Of a stretch of DNA of 64,000 nt, positions 1 to 8,213 are shown piece by piece (position 1 is the first letter of the stretch; each line of letters opens with the position of its first letter). Where the stretch lies: NCBI RefSeq assembly GCF_900188005.1, contig NZ_FZNR01000001.1:1145811-1209810 (forward strand). The letters are read 5' to 3'. The notes beneath the pieces were generated by a model. The model saw only the letters and a program-made list of their open reading frames with translations. It did no database searches and was not told the DNA's origin. Made by a program: the position numbers and the translations under genes. Source of the stretch: Actinoplanes regularis (GTDB lineage: Bacteria > Actinomycetota > Actinomycetes > Mycobacteriales > Micromonosporaceae).

Positions 1-236
1 ATCCCGTCGGGGCTGCCGGCGCCGGTGACCAGTGCGACCTTTCCGTCCAAGCGCAGTGTCACCGCGGCCTCCGCGCTCGCCTCCTCGAACTCCGCCTCCA
101 CGACCTCGGGCGTGATCTCGACCGGGCGGTCCGGGTCGCTGCCGGGCACGCCGGACCGGGGCGGCCGGCCGTCGGCCGGTCGGGTGGCGTCACGCCGCGA
201 AGGGGTACCGCCGGTGGAACGGGCGTCGAAGACCAT
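1..236 (-). CDS. SDR-family oxidoreductase, N-terminal fragment
   Basis: The gene runs off the left edge, so only the first 78 codons are visible. After a charged, Pro/Arg- then Glu-rich lead of about 60 residues comes LRLDGKVALVTGAGSPDG, the first beta strand and glycine-rich nucleotide loop of a short-chain dehydrogenase/reductase. Classical SDRs reach this strand by residue 5-10, so the lead is unusually long. An in-frame GTG at 62 preceded by GGAGG would give a classical N-terminus. The lead has the high third-position GC of coding sequence, so I keep the ATG at 236. Substrate cannot be told from this fragment. Confidence 0.72.
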   Translation of the reverse strand, partial: MVFDARSTGGTPSRRDATRPADGRPPRSGVPGSDPDRPVEITPEVVEAEFEEASAEAAVTLRLDGKVALVTGAGSPDG

Positions 237-370
237 GCGGCGATCCTGCCTGCTCCCGGAAGCCGGAGCAAACATCCGCGGGTCCGTGGCGCACCCGGTG
301 CCACCGTCCCGTAGAAGGCCCGACCTGCGAGCCGACCCTCCCGAGGACGATTTTCCGACACGCCGGGAAT

Positions 371-1009
371 TCAGTCGTCGTGTCGAGGCGGAACCGCCCG
401 GGCCAGCGGCGTGACCGGACCCTGCTCGACGAAGATCAGCGGCGCGCCGGTGCCGTAGTGGGCCGGCATCTCGCTGCGGGCCCGCTCGACGTCCTCCGTG
501 CCGATCTCCACTCCCGCCCCGTCGTGACGACTACCGACGGTGACGATCCGCACGCCCTGGGCCGTCCAGAACGCCAGATCGGCGACGACCCGGTCGTGCC
601 AGGTGTCGAGTTCCGCGACGGCGTGCGCGGCGTCCCGTACCACGACGCAATTGTTCTCCGCGGTGTGCCGGATGAAGTCGTCGAACTCGGCGGAACCCGC
701 CGGCACCCGGTAGACGATCGCGCGGACCCGCGGCTGATCCACCTCGATCCCGGCGAAACTCTCCGCGAAGCGCAGGCGGCCTGCCTGCTCGATGCGCTCC
801 ATCACGGCGGCGAGCGGCGCGGGGGTGATCGGCATCCGGACGCCGCCACGCTCGACGTACTCCAGCGCGCGACTGAACTCGCACCCCGCGGTCCGCCAGC
901 CGCCCACCACGCCCGCCGACTCGGGCTGGTCGGCGCTCTCGAACTCGCCGCAACCACTGATCATGAGCATCCCGGCGAGGAGCAGCCGGCCGAGCCGTAC
1001 CCGATGCAT
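371..1009 (-). CDS. Putative lipoprotein of unknown function
   Basis: A 212-residue protein with a short lipoprotein signal: basic MHRVRLGR, a hydrophobic LLLAGMLMI stretch, then the lipobox I-S-G-C, so it is predicted to be lipid-anchored on the outer face of the membrane. The ATG at 1009 is chosen because AGGAGG lies six bases upstream; a longer ATG at 1024 would place that ribosome site inside the gene. No catalytic motif was recognised. The body is mixed alpha/beta in composition with one further Cys (in NNCVVV). It probably has its own promoter, as no gene follows upstream within 500 bases. Confidence 0.75.
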   Translation of the reverse strand: MHRVRLGRLLLAGMLMISGCGEFESADQPESAGVVGGWRTAGCEFSRALEYVERGGVRMPITPAPLAAVMERIEQAGRLRFAESFAGIEVDQPRVRAIVYRVPAGSAEFDDFIRHTAENNCVVVRDAAHAVAELDTWHDRVVADLAFWTAQGVRIVTVGSRHDGAGVEIGTEDVERARSEMPAHYGTGAPLIFVEQGPVTPLARAVPPRHDD

Positions 1010-1540
1010 CGCATCCCTCCTCATTACCGCGCCCGGCCGCCCCGCCGCCAGGCCGACCGGCCTCGGCCCCGGAACGCCGGAGGGTCCCGGTCAGCCCGCT
1101 GGTCCAACGACCTCCCCGACCTCACCGGTGACGGCCAGAAAGGAGCGAAAACCGACAAATCCGGCTACATACCTGACGGTCCAGCCTTCGCGCCCGTCGC
1201 GCGCCGTTTCCGCAAACCCAAACCCATCGGAGGTACGACCGATGGAGTCCCTCCTCCAGGCCTCGCGGCCCAAGCCCCGAACCCAACGGCAGGACTGGAG
1301 CACCCCAGAAGGTCGAGCAGCCGGGAGATCAGGCAGAAAGGGACTCCTGAGCCGGGCGGATACACGCGGGAAGGGGCTCCCCGGCCGCTGAGGCACCGCA
1401 GAAAGGCAAGCGGGAAACTCCTCGGTTCGTGAGGAACCCCGCAGAGGGGCCAAGTGGGAAGCGATTCCTCGGCCCGTTGAGGAACCCCGCGGAGGGCAAG
1501 CGGGAAGCGACTCATCGGCTCGCTGAGGAACTGCGGACGG
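1010..1540. other. Gene-free stretch with two kinds of repeat
   Basis: No credible gene was found here on either strand; the open frames have irregular third-position composition. The stretch holds copy A of a dispersed repeat (1221-1279) and an imperfect tandem repeat (1390-1568) that reaches into the 3' end of the EamA transporter gene. Both are listed separately. Confidence 0.6.
1221..1279 (+). repeat. Dispersed repeat, copy A
   Basis: Contains the 18-mer GGTACGACCGATGGAGTC (1232-1249), then six variable bases, then CCAGGCCTC, one variable base, GGCCCAAGCCCCG. The same 18-mer is present at 19553-19570 (minus strand, copy B) and 23795-23812 (copy C). Copies A and B also share AAACCCAT to the left of the 18-mer. 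All copies lie outside genes. Function unknown. Confidence 0.75.
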
Positions 1541-1568
1541 TCAGGTGGGAAGAGACTCCTCGGCCGGG
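1390..1568. repeat. Imperfect tandem repeat of about 46-48 bp, four units
   Basis: Units begin near 1390, 1431, 1479 and 1525, the later three with GAGGAAC; each contains a GGGAA...CTC.TCGG core. The last unit overlaps the stop codon (1541-1543) of the EamA gene, and the unit read on the minus strand repeatedly encodes AEESLPT, the C-terminus of that transporter. The repeat therefore looks like serial duplication of the gene's 3' end. Confidence 0.7.
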
Positions 1569-2494
1569 GCGGAAGTCGCGCGACGACGAGCCGAGCGGCC
1601 GGCACCGAGAATGACCACCGCCACCCCGGCCATCAGGAGACCCAGCCCCGGAAGCGCTCCGGTGCTCGGCACCTGACCCAGCCAGAGCCAGGCCAGCAGA
1701 GCCGCCCCGGGCACCTCGAGCAGGATCAGAACACTGACCGTGGTCGCCGAGGTGTGCTGCAGCGCGTAGTTGAACATCGAGTGCCCCAGCAGCTGAGCAC
1801 CCACCACCAACGCCAGGATCGCGGCCCAGGTGCGGCTGTCGTAGCCGATCAGATCGATCCCGGCGACAGCGCAGACGACCAGCAGGATCAGGGCACAGAC
1901 GCCGTAACAGATCCAGGTGTACGTCGTCGTGCTCAACGCCGTCCGGGCCCGCTCGCCCAGCGCCGTGTAGACCGCAGCGAAGATCGCACCGAGGACGGCC
2001 AGCACGTCGGCGAGGACAGCCTGACCGGAGACGCCGACGTCGGCACCGGTGGCCCAGGCGGCACCGGCCACCGCCAGGACGATGCCGATCCACCCCGGCA
2101 CCGACGGACGCCGGCCCTGCCCGGCCGCGATCAGGCCCTGCCACACCGGCTGGGTGGCGACCAGCGCGGTCGAGGTGGCCACCGTGCCCAGCTTCACGCT
2201 CGGCATCCAGGTCGCGAAGTGCGCCGCCAGCGCCACGCCGGCGAGCACGCAGAACATCCCGGCCCGTCTCCGGGAACCTCGGATCGCGTCGCGCACCTCG
2301 TGACGGCGCGGGCCGAGCGCGACCGGGGTGAGCGCCACCGACGCCAGCCCGTTGCGCCAGAACGCGACCGCGAGCGCCGGCGCCGTCGCGAACGCGATCA
2401 GCGGCGCCGACGACGAGACCGCGAACACCGCCACAGCCAGCGCCAACACCGTCAGAGGGCTGATCGGTTGCCCTGATGAGCGCCTATTCATCAC
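1541..2494 (-). CDS. EamA/DMT-family transporter
   Basis: A 317-residue polytopic membrane protein of the drug/metabolite transporter superfamily. Hydrophobic segments alternate with short loops through the whole length, making about ten helices in two repeated EamA halves: the first opens with PLTVLALAVAVFAVSSSAPLI, the second near VLADVLAVLGAIFAAVYTALGE. Family members export small metabolites or amino acids; substrate is not predictable. The start is GTG 2494 or ATG 2491; neither has a strong ribosome site. It is divergent from the HAD hydrolase gene. Its 3' end is part of a tandem repeat that continues downstream. Confidence 0.88.
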   Translation of the reverse strand: MMNRRSSGQPISPLTVLALAVAVFAVSSSAPLIAFATAPALAVAFWRNGLASVALTPVALGPRRHEVRDAIRGSRRRAGMFCVLAGVALAAHFATWMPSVKLGTVATSTALVATQPVWQGLIAAGQGRRPSVPGWIGIVLAVAGAAWATGADVGVSGQAVLADVLAVLGAIFAAVYTALGERARTALSTTTYTWICYGVCALILLVVCAVAGIDLIGYDSRTWAAILALVVGAQLLGHSMFNYALQHTSATTVSVLILLEVPGAALLAWLWLGQVPSTGALPGLGLLMAGVAVVILGAGRSARRRATSAPAEESLPT

Positions 2495-2541
2495 CGGCCG
2501 TCGCTTCTTGCGCAGGTGAGCAGGGTGTTTGCTCCTGTCGG

Positions 2542-2570
2542 TTGGCGGACAGTAACTGAGTCGCTACAGT
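2542..2570 (+). promoter_or_regulatory. Candidate housekeeping promoter for the HAD gene
   Basis: TTGGCG (2542-2547) and TACAGT (2565-2570) are spaced by 17 bases, a good match to a sigma-70-type promoter, 55 bases upstream of the HAD start and within the divergent gap. No operator is obvious. Confidence 0.45.
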
Positions 2571-2624
2571 CACCGACGGCCCCTCGGCCTTTTCCACCCT
2601 TCGATGCCCAGGAGAGCGATTTTC

Positions 2625-3323
2625 ATGCCCGCATACCGTGCGGTGGTGTTCGACTTCTTCGGCACCTTGACCCGTTCGGTGCAGCGTGGTCCGCAGCACG
2701 CCGCCATCGCCCGCTCGCTCGGCGCCGATCCGGAAGCGGTGCGGGGCGTTCTGGACCGCACCTTCCGGGCCCGTGCCTGCGGCCGGTACGGATCCGCCGA
2801 AGCCACCCTGCGCTGGGTGATCGAGCAGGCCGGTGGCCTGCCCCGGCCGGGCGCCATCCAGGCGGCGATGCCGGCCCGGGTCGACGCGCTGCGCGCCGAC
2901 ACCCAGCTTCGGCCGGACGCGGTCAGCGCGCTCACCGCGATCCGTCGCCGGGGCCTGCGCACGGCGCTGATCAGCGACTGCACCCACGAACTACCCGCCT
3001 TCCTGCCCGGGCTGCCGGTGGCGCCGCTGCTGGACGCCCAGATCTTCTCGGTCGAGGTCGGCATCTGCAAGCCGGATCCCCGGATCTACCTGGCCGCCTG
3101 CACGGAGCTGGGCGTGACGCCGGACGAGTGCCTGTATGTCGGGGACGGCGGCAGTCACGAGCTGACCGGCGCCGCCGCGGTCGGCATGACCCCGGTCCGG
3201 CTGGCCGCCCGCGATCTCGCCCACCACCTGGTCTTCGACGCCGACACCAACTTCGCCGGCCGCACCGTGCGGTCCCTCACCGAGGTGGTCTCGCTGCTCG
3301 ACCGGACCCCGGTGCTGGTCTGA
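2625..3323 (+). CDS. HAD-superfamily hydrolase
   Basis: A 232-residue haloacid dehalogenase-type protein, cytoplasmic. Motif I is FDFFGTLT (Asp nucleophile near residue 10; the +2 residue is Phe rather than the Asp usual in phosphatases, as in haloacid-dehalogenase-like members), motif II LISDC, motif III the Lys in GICKPDPRIY, motif IV YVGDGG. A cap of about 70 residues follows motif I, making it a C1-cap type. The ATG at 2625 has AGGAGA upstream; an earlier in-frame ATG at 2604 would bury that site. Substrate unknown; small phosphorylated or halogenated metabolites are typical. Confidence 0.86.
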   Translation: MPAYRAVVFDFFGTLTRSVQRGPQHAAIARSLGADPEAVRGVLDRTFRARACGRYGSAEATLRWVIEQAGGLPRPGAIQAAMPARVDALRADTQLRPDAVSALTAIRRRGLRTALISDCTHELPAFLPGLPVAPLLDAQIFSVEVGICKPDPRIYLAACTELGVTPDECLYVGDGGSHELTGAAAVGMTPVRLAARDLAHHLVFDADTNFAGRTVRSLTEVVSLLDRTPVLV

Positions 3324-3344
3324 GACGCGTGCGAGGATGACGCG

Positions 3345-3836
3345 ATGACCGGAGTGCTGGACGAGGCGATCAAAAAAGCTGCCATCGCCTGGATCTCGGT
3401 GGCTGACGGGCCGGCGTACGCGCTCTGGTGCATGCCCGTGGAGACGTCGCTGGCCGTGGTCACCGGCCCCGGCGAGCAGTACGCGCCCGGCCTCGCCGAG
3501 GCGGACCGGGCCACGGTCCGGCTGCGTGGCGATCACGGCGGTCTGATCCTGACCACCGAAGCCGTGGTGCACCGGCTCGACCCCGACCGCGAGGAGTGGG
3601 CGGAGATCGCCCCACAGCTCGCCGGCAAGCGGCTGAACGCCTCCGGCAGCGCCGAGGAGCTGGTGGCCCGCTGGGCCGGATCGGGCTGCGCGCTGCTCCG
3701 GCTCACCCCGGCCGAGGAGACCGTGGTTGCCGCCCCGGGCCTGCCCGGGGAGTCGGGCGCGGCCACGCCCCGGGAAACCCCGGCCCGCGTCGAGACCCGC
3801 AGGCCGTTCCGGCTGCACAAGGTCGTCCGGCGCTGA
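3345..3836 (+). CDS. Conserved-looking protein of unknown function
   Basis: I do not recognise this 163-residue protein. It has no signal peptide or membrane segment. The first 60 residues (KKAAIAWISVADGPAYALWC, then a strand-turn-strand pattern) suggest a beta-barrel, faintly like split-barrel FMN-binding proteins, but no diagnostic motif is present. The last 40 residues are Pro/Glu/Arg-rich and probably disordered. It starts 21 bases after the HAD gene on the same strand and is probably co-transcribed with it; it ends four bases before the convergent phzF-like gene. Confidence 0.7.
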   Translation: MTGVLDEAIKKAAIAWISVADGPAYALWCMPVETSLAVVTGPGEQYAPGLAEADRATVRLRGDHGGLILTTEAVVHRLDPDREEWAEIAPQLAGKRLNASGSAEELVARWAGSGCALLRLTPAEETVVAAPGLPGESGAATPRETPARVETRRPFRLHKVVRR

Positions 3837-3840
3837 GGGC

Positions 3841-4716
3841 TCAGCCGATGAACGGCGGAACGGCGATCCTTCCGGACGCGACCGGCTGAACGTGACCGGT
3901 GACGGTCACCGCGGTGGCGACGCCGCCCGCGGCGGTCACCGTGCAGTCGAGCACGGACGGTCGCTTCATCTCGACGCCCTGGTGCACCCGGTAGGCGGAG
4001 AGGCCGTCGCCGGGCAGCCGGCCCGCGGCGACCAGCCAGACCCCGAGGCCGAGCGCCGCCGACCCGGTGGCCGGGTCCTCCCAGACGGACGTGCCGGGCA
4101 CGAACACCCGGGCGTGTGCCGTCCCGTCCTCCCACGAGAACACGCTCAGCTCGGTGATCCCGGCCAGTTCGGCCGCCTGGTGGTCGAGACGGATGTCGGC
4201 CAGCGCGGACCGTCGTACGGGAAGAAAGACCCAATCCAACCCACAGCCCGCCGTACGGGGAACGGCAACCGGGTCGCCGGCGTAGTCGTCGGCCGTCAGA
4301 CCGGCGATCTTGAGCAACGTATCGGCCTCGACCGGATCGCCGAGCCGGGGCGCGGCCCCGGTGAGCGTGGCCGCGCCCGCGGCCGTCACCTCCAGCGGCA
4401 GCAGCCCCGCGCCGCATTCCTGCACGACCCGCCCGGGCCCGAAGCGGCCCTGCCGCATCAGCGTCACCGCCGTTCCCACGCTCGGGTGACCGGCGAACGG
4501 CAGCTCGGCCTCCGTGGTGAAGATCCGAACCCGGTACGTCGCCCCGGGATCGGTCGGTGGCAGCACGAACGTGGTCTCGGCCAGATTGAACTCGCGGGCC
4601 AGGGTCTGCATCTGATCGGCGCCCAACTGCTCCGCGCCGAACACCACCGCGAGCGGATTTCCGGTGAAGGGCCGATCTGTGAACACGTCGACTACCTCGT
4701 ACGCCACGGTGGACAT
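3841..4716 (-). CDS. PhzF-family isomerase/epimerase-like protein
   Basis: A 291-residue PhzF-family protein (diaminopimelate-epimerase fold, two similar halves). Diagnostic pieces are [20 protein letters not shown] at the N-terminus, the catalytic-Glu segment [25 protein letters not shown], and the second-half [13 protein letters not shown]. PhzF of Pseudomonas isomerises an intermediate of phenazine synthesis, but family members are widespread in genomes with no phenazine genes, and none are nearby here, so the substrate is unknown. The length is typical. The gap to the divergent CBS-protein gene is only 27 bases, so both are probably transcribed with little or no leader. Confidence 0.9.
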   Translation of the reverse strand: MSTVAYEVVDVFTDRPFTGNPLAVVFGAEQLGADQMQTLAREFNLAETTFVLPPTDPGATYRVRIFTTEAELPFAGHPSVGTAVTLMRQGRFGPGRVVQECGAGLLPLEVTAAGAATLTGAAPRLGDPVEADTLLKIAGLTADDYAGDPVAVPRTAGCGLDWVFLPVRRSALADIRLDHQAAELAGITELSVFSWEDGTAHARVFVPGTSVWEDPATGSAALGLGVWLVAAGRLPGDGLSAYRVHQGVEMKRPSVLDCTVTAAGGVATAVTVTGHVQPVASGRIAVPPFIG

Positions 4717-4743
4717 GTCCGGACCCTAACCTAATCTGGGGCT

Positions 4744-6018
4744 GTGACCATGGGGACGAGGGTTTATCTGGCCCGCCTGGCCGCTCTGCCGGTGTTCGAC
4801 CCCAACGGCGACCGGGTCGGGCGGGTGCGGGACGCGGTCATCCGGCTGCGCACCACGAACCGTCCGCCGCAGATCGTCGGTCTGGTGGCCGAGATGGCGC
4901 TGCGCCGGCGGATCTTCCTGCCGATCGGGCGGATAACCAGCATGGACGCCGAGGGGGTCGTGCTCGGTACCGGCACTCTGAACCTGCGCCGGTTCGAGAA
5001 ACGGCCGAACGAGTTGCTGATCCTGGCGGACGTGCTGGACCGCCGGGTCACCGTGGCGCCCGAGCAGGAGGGCAGCGACGAGCACCTCGGCACGGTGGTG
5101 GACATCGGCATGGAGCTGAATCGCAACACGGAGTGGGTGGTCACCCGGGTCGCGGTCCGCGAGCACACCGGCCGGCTGGCCCGCCGCGGCCACGTCTACC
5201 AGGTCGAGTACGACCGGGTCCGGGGCCTGGTCGGCCCGACCGACACGCAGGGCACCTCGAACCTGATCGCCCTGCTGGACCAGATGCGCCCGGCGGACAT
5301 GGCGAACGCGCTGCAGGACCTGCCGGACGCCCGGCGCAACGAGGTGGCCGCCGCGCTCTCCGACCGCCGGCTCGCCGATGTGCTGGAGGAGCTGCCCGAG
5401 CACGATCAGGTGGAGATCCTGGTCCAGCTGGACCGGGAGCGGGCCGCCGACGTGCTGGAGCGGATGGACCCGGACGACGCCGCCGACCTGCTCGCCGAGC
5501 TGCCGAAGTCCGAGCAGGTGGTGCTGCTGGACCTGATGGAGCCGGACGAGGCCGCACCGGTCCGCCAGCTGATGATCTACCGCCCGGGCACCGCCGGCAG
5601 CGTGATGACCTCGGAGCCGGTGATCCTCACCCCGGACGCGACGGTCGCCGAGGCGCTGGCCCGGATCCGCGAGCCCGAGCTGTCGCCGGTGGTCGCGGCG
5701 CAGGTGTTCGTGGCCCGGGCACCGAGCGCCACCCCGACCGGGAAGTATCTGGGCATGGTGCATTTCCAGCGGCTGCTCCGGGAATCGCCGTCCTCGATCG
5801 TGGGCGGGCTGGTGGACAGCGGGATCGAACCGCTGCGGCCGGACATCAAGCTGGCCGAGATCACCCGGCGGATGGCGACGTACGACCTGGTCGCCATGCC
5901 TGTGGTGGACGGCACGCACCGGCTGCTCGGCGCGGTCACGGTCGACGACGTGCTGGACCACTCGCTGCCGCGTGACTGGCGTGACCGGGACGCCCACGAG
6001 GACGGGGAGCCACTGTGA
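4744..6018 (+). CDS. PRC-barrel / MgtE-N / CBS-domain protein
   Basis: A 424-residue soluble protein. Domains in order: a PRC-barrel-like segment (about residues 5-85, including FLPIGRI), a MgtE N-terminal helical superhelix (about 165-275; repeated LPEHDQVEIL, ADVLERMDPDDAADLLAEL, a dense Asp/Glu surface) and a pair of CBS domains (about 280-410; GSVMTSEPVILTPDATVAEA, VVDGTHRLLGAVTVDDVLD). Full MgtE magnesium channels continue with five membrane helices; these are absent, so it is a cytosolic sensor-like module. The start is GTG 4744 or ATG 4750. It overlaps the next gene by four bases (GTGA), implying a shared operon. Confidence 0.88.
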   Translation: MTMGTRVYLARLAALPVFDPNGDRVGRVRDAVIRLRTTNRPPQIVGLVAEMALRRRIFLPIGRITSMDAEGVVLGTGTLNLRRFEKRPNELLILADVLDRRVTVAPEQEGSDEHLGTVVDIGMELNRNTEWVVTRVAVREHTGRLARRGHVYQVEYDRVRGLVGPTDTQGTSNLIALLDQMRPADMANALQDLPDARRNEVAAALSDRRLADVLEELPEHDQVEILVQLDRERAADVLERMDPDDAADLLAELPKSEQVVLLDLMEPDEAAPVRQLMIYRPGTAGSVMTSEPVILTPDATVAEALARIREPELSPVVAAQVFVARAPSATPTGKYLGMVHFQRLLRESPSSIVGGLVDSGIEPLRPDIKLAEITRRMATYDLVAMPVVDGTHRLLGAVTVDDVLDHSLPRDWRDRDAHEDGEPL

Positions 6019-6539
6019 GCGAGCCCCGCCGGGACCGCCTGGATCAGCCGCGTGAGCCGGGCCGGATGCAGCTGCCCAAGTTCGATCCGGAGGCGTTCGG
6101 CCGCTGGTCGGAGGGGATCGCGCGGTACATGGGGACGGCGAAGTTCATCGTCTACATGACCGTGGTGATCGGGGCCTGGTTCGCCTGGAACACGCTGGCG
6201 CCGGAGCGGATGCGGTTCGACCCGTACACGTTCACCTTCCTCACCCTGGTCCTGTCGTTGCAGGCGTCCTACGCCGCGCCGCTGATCCTGTTGGCGCAGA
6301 ACCGGCAGGCCGACCGTGATCGCCTGACCATGGAGGAGGATCGACGCCGCGCCACCCTGCAGAAGGCCGACACGGAGTTCCTGGCCCGCGAGATCGCATC
6401 CCTGCGGATCGCTCTCGGTGAGGTCGCGACCAGGGATTTCCTCCGTTCCGAGCTGACCCGGCTGGCCACCGAGCTGGACGACGCGGCGCTGCGGCGGGAG
6501 AAGCGGGCCCGTATGGAGTGGGAGGAAGACCACCCCTGA
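6015..6539 (+). CDS. DUF1003 membrane protein
   Basis: A 174-residue protein with two hydrophobic helices (FIVYMTVVIGAWFAWNTLA and a longer one around FTFLTLVLSLQASYAAPLILLA) followed by QNRQADRDR, the highly conserved junction of the DUF1003 family, and a charged, probably coiled-coil tail. Function of the family is unknown. The GTG start overlaps the upstream TGA, so it is translationally coupled to the MgtE-N/CBS protein, a pairing also found in M. tuberculosis (Rv1232c/Rv1231c, from memory). The coupling suggests the soluble CBS protein acts with this membrane protein. Confidence 0.9.
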   Translation: MSEPRRDRLDQPREPGRMQLPKFDPEAFGRWSEGIARYMGTAKFIVYMTVVIGAWFAWNTLAPERMRFDPYTFTFLTLVLSLQASYAAPLILLAQNRQADRDRLTMEEDRRRATLQKADTEFLAREIASLRIALGEVATRDFLRSELTRLATELDDAALRREKRARMEWEEDHP

Positions 6540-6560
6540 CCTCGACGTAGCATGGGCTCC

Positions 6561-7709
6561 ATGTCCGCACCTGCCTCAACCCTCGAGGACGCGATCCAGG
6601 CCGCTCTGGCGACCGTCGACGACCCCGAGATCCGCCGCCCGATCACCGAACTCGGCATGGTCAAGGGCTTCACCGTCAGCGACGGCCTCGTCAAGGTCGA
6701 TCTGCTGCTCACCGTCGCCGGCTGCCCGCTGAGGGACAAGCTGACCACCGACATCACCGCCGCGGTCACCGAGATCCCCGGCATCACCGGCGCCGAGATC
6801 AACTTCGGCGTGATGAGCGAGGAACAGCGGAAGGCGCTTCAGACCACGCTACGTGGCGGCGCCGCCGCCGAGCCGGTCATCCCGTTCGCCCAGCCCGGCT
6901 CCCGGACCAGGGTGTACGCGGTGGCCAGCGGTAAGGGCGGGGTCGGCAAGTCGAGCGTGACGGTGAACCTGGCCGCGGCGCTCGCCAAGCGGGGCCTGTC
7001 GGTCGGCGTGGTCGACGCGGACATCTACGGCCACTCGGTGCCGCGGATGCTCGGTGTGCAGAGCCCGCCCACCCGGGTCGAGGACATGATCATGCCGCCG
7101 CAGTCGCACGGTGTGAAGGTGATCTCGATCGGCATGTTCACCGCCGGCAACGCCGCGGTGGTCTGGCGGGGCCCGATGCTGCACCGGGCGTTGCAGCAGT
7201 TCCTCGCCGACGTCTACTGGGGCGACCTGGACGTGCTGCTGCTCGACCTGCCGCCGGGCACCGGTGACGTGGCCATCTCCCTGGCCCAGCTCCTGCCGAA
7301 CGCGGAGATCCTGGTCGTCACCACCCCGCAGATGGCGGCCGCCGAGGTGGCCGAGCGGGCCGGCGCGATCGCGCTGCAGACCCACCAGCGGCTGGTCGGC
7401 GTGGTGGAGAACATGTCCTGGCTGGAGCTGCCGGACGGCTCCCGGATGGAGGTCTTCGGCGCCGGTGGCGGCGAGACCGTGGCCCAGTCGCTGACCCAGA
7501 CGGTCGGCGCCCGGGTGCCGCTGCTCGGGCAGATCCCGCTGGACACGCGGGTCCGCGAGGCCGGCGACGCCGGCACGCCGATCGTGCTGGCCGACCCGTC
7601 GGCCCCGGCTGCGAAGGCGCTCGACGAGGTGGCCGACAAGCTGGCCGTCCGCCGCGAGTCCCTGGTCGGAAAGCCCCTGGGCTTGATGGTCAACGCCAAA
7701 CGGGGCTGA
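6561..7709 (+). CDS. Mrp/NBP35-family P-loop ATPase (Fe-S carrier type)
   Basis: A 382-residue protein: an N-terminal DUF59/MIP18-like domain (about 1-95, with VDLLLTVAGCPLRD) and a Mrp ATPase domain carrying the deviant Walker A VASGKGGVGKSSV, DADIYGHSVPRMLG (switch I) and LPPGTGDVAISL (switch II). Mrp/ApbC proteins bind and hand over iron-sulfur clusters. The CxxC pair that bridges clusters in many homologues is not seen: the equivalent stretch reads ENMSWLELPDGSRMEV, as I recall for other actinobacterial members. The start may be ATG 6552 or ATG 6561; TAGCAT just upstream could be a -10 box for a near-leaderless message. Confidence 0.9.
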   Translation: MSAPASTLEDAIQAALATVDDPEIRRPITELGMVKGFTVSDGLVKVDLLLTVAGCPLRDKLTTDITAAVTEIPGITGAEINFGVMSEEQRKALQTTLRGGAAAEPVIPFAQPGSRTRVYAVASGKGGVGKSSVTVNLAAALAKRGLSVGVVDADIYGHSVPRMLGVQSPPTRVEDMIMPPQSHGVKVISIGMFTAGNAAVVWRGPMLHRALQQFLADVYWGDLDVLLLDLPPGTGDVAISLAQLLPNAEILVVTTPQMAAAEVAERAGAIALQTHQRLVGVVENMSWLELPDGSRMEVFGAGGGETVAQSLTQTVGARVPLLGQIPLDTRVREAGDAGTPIVLADPSAPAAKALDEVADKLAVRRESLVGKPLGLMVNAKRG

Positions 7710-7712
7710 CGC

Positions 7713-8141
7713 CTACGTCGCGTCCAGATCAAAGCGCTGCGCCGGTCGAGGGCTCTCGGCCGGCGCGCTGCTTTTGCCGACGCTCCGCAGGTCGGAGGCG
7801 GTCTCGTTGAGGTTCGCCTTCACGCCGTTCAGGTCGGACTTGACGCCGTTCAGATCCTGCTTCACGTCGTCGAAGAGGCTCTGCAGCGGCTTGCGCAGCG
7901 CCTGCTCCTCATCCTCGCTGAGGATGTGCTTGCGGATGAACGCCTTCGGATGCAGATCCTCGAGCTGGATGTCGGTGCCCAGTTCCTTGCTCAGGTCCGA
8001 GGTCGCGTTCTGTGCCATCGAGCGCAGCCCGCGCAGCATCCGCAGCCCGTCCCCGATGACCTTGGGCAGGCGTTCCCCGAAGATCAGCAGTGCGAGCATC
8101 AGCAGCGCGCCGATCTCCCACCAGTTCAGATTCTCGAACAC
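7713..8141 (-). CDS. tatB: Sec-independent translocase protein TatB
   Basis: A 142-residue TatB: a short N-terminal membrane helix (NWWEIGALLMLALLIFGERLP), the FGERLPK hinge, an amphipathic helix (KVIGDGLRMLRGLRSM) and a long charged tail. TatB binds twin-arginine signal peptides together with TatC. The GTG at 8141 has GGGGAGG six bases upstream. The tail contains a seven-residue repeat, roughly DLNGVKS, in four successive units, which should form a coiled coil. It lies 72 bases downstream of the HtrA-type protease gene on the same strand, and its stop is three bases from the convergent Mrp stop. Confidence 0.93.
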   Translation of the reverse strand: MFENLNWWEIGALLMLALLIFGERLPKVIGDGLRMLRGLRSMAQNATSDLSKELGTDIQLEDLHPKAFIRKHILSEDEEQALRKPLQSLFDDVKQDLNGVKSDLNGVKANLNETASDLRSVGKSSAPAESPRPAQRFDLDAT

Positions 8142-8213
8142 GAGCGACCTCCCCACAGCGTCCGGGGGCAAGCGTACGCACGCGACCTGTGCTCCGGACA
8201 CCCCACCTGGCTG

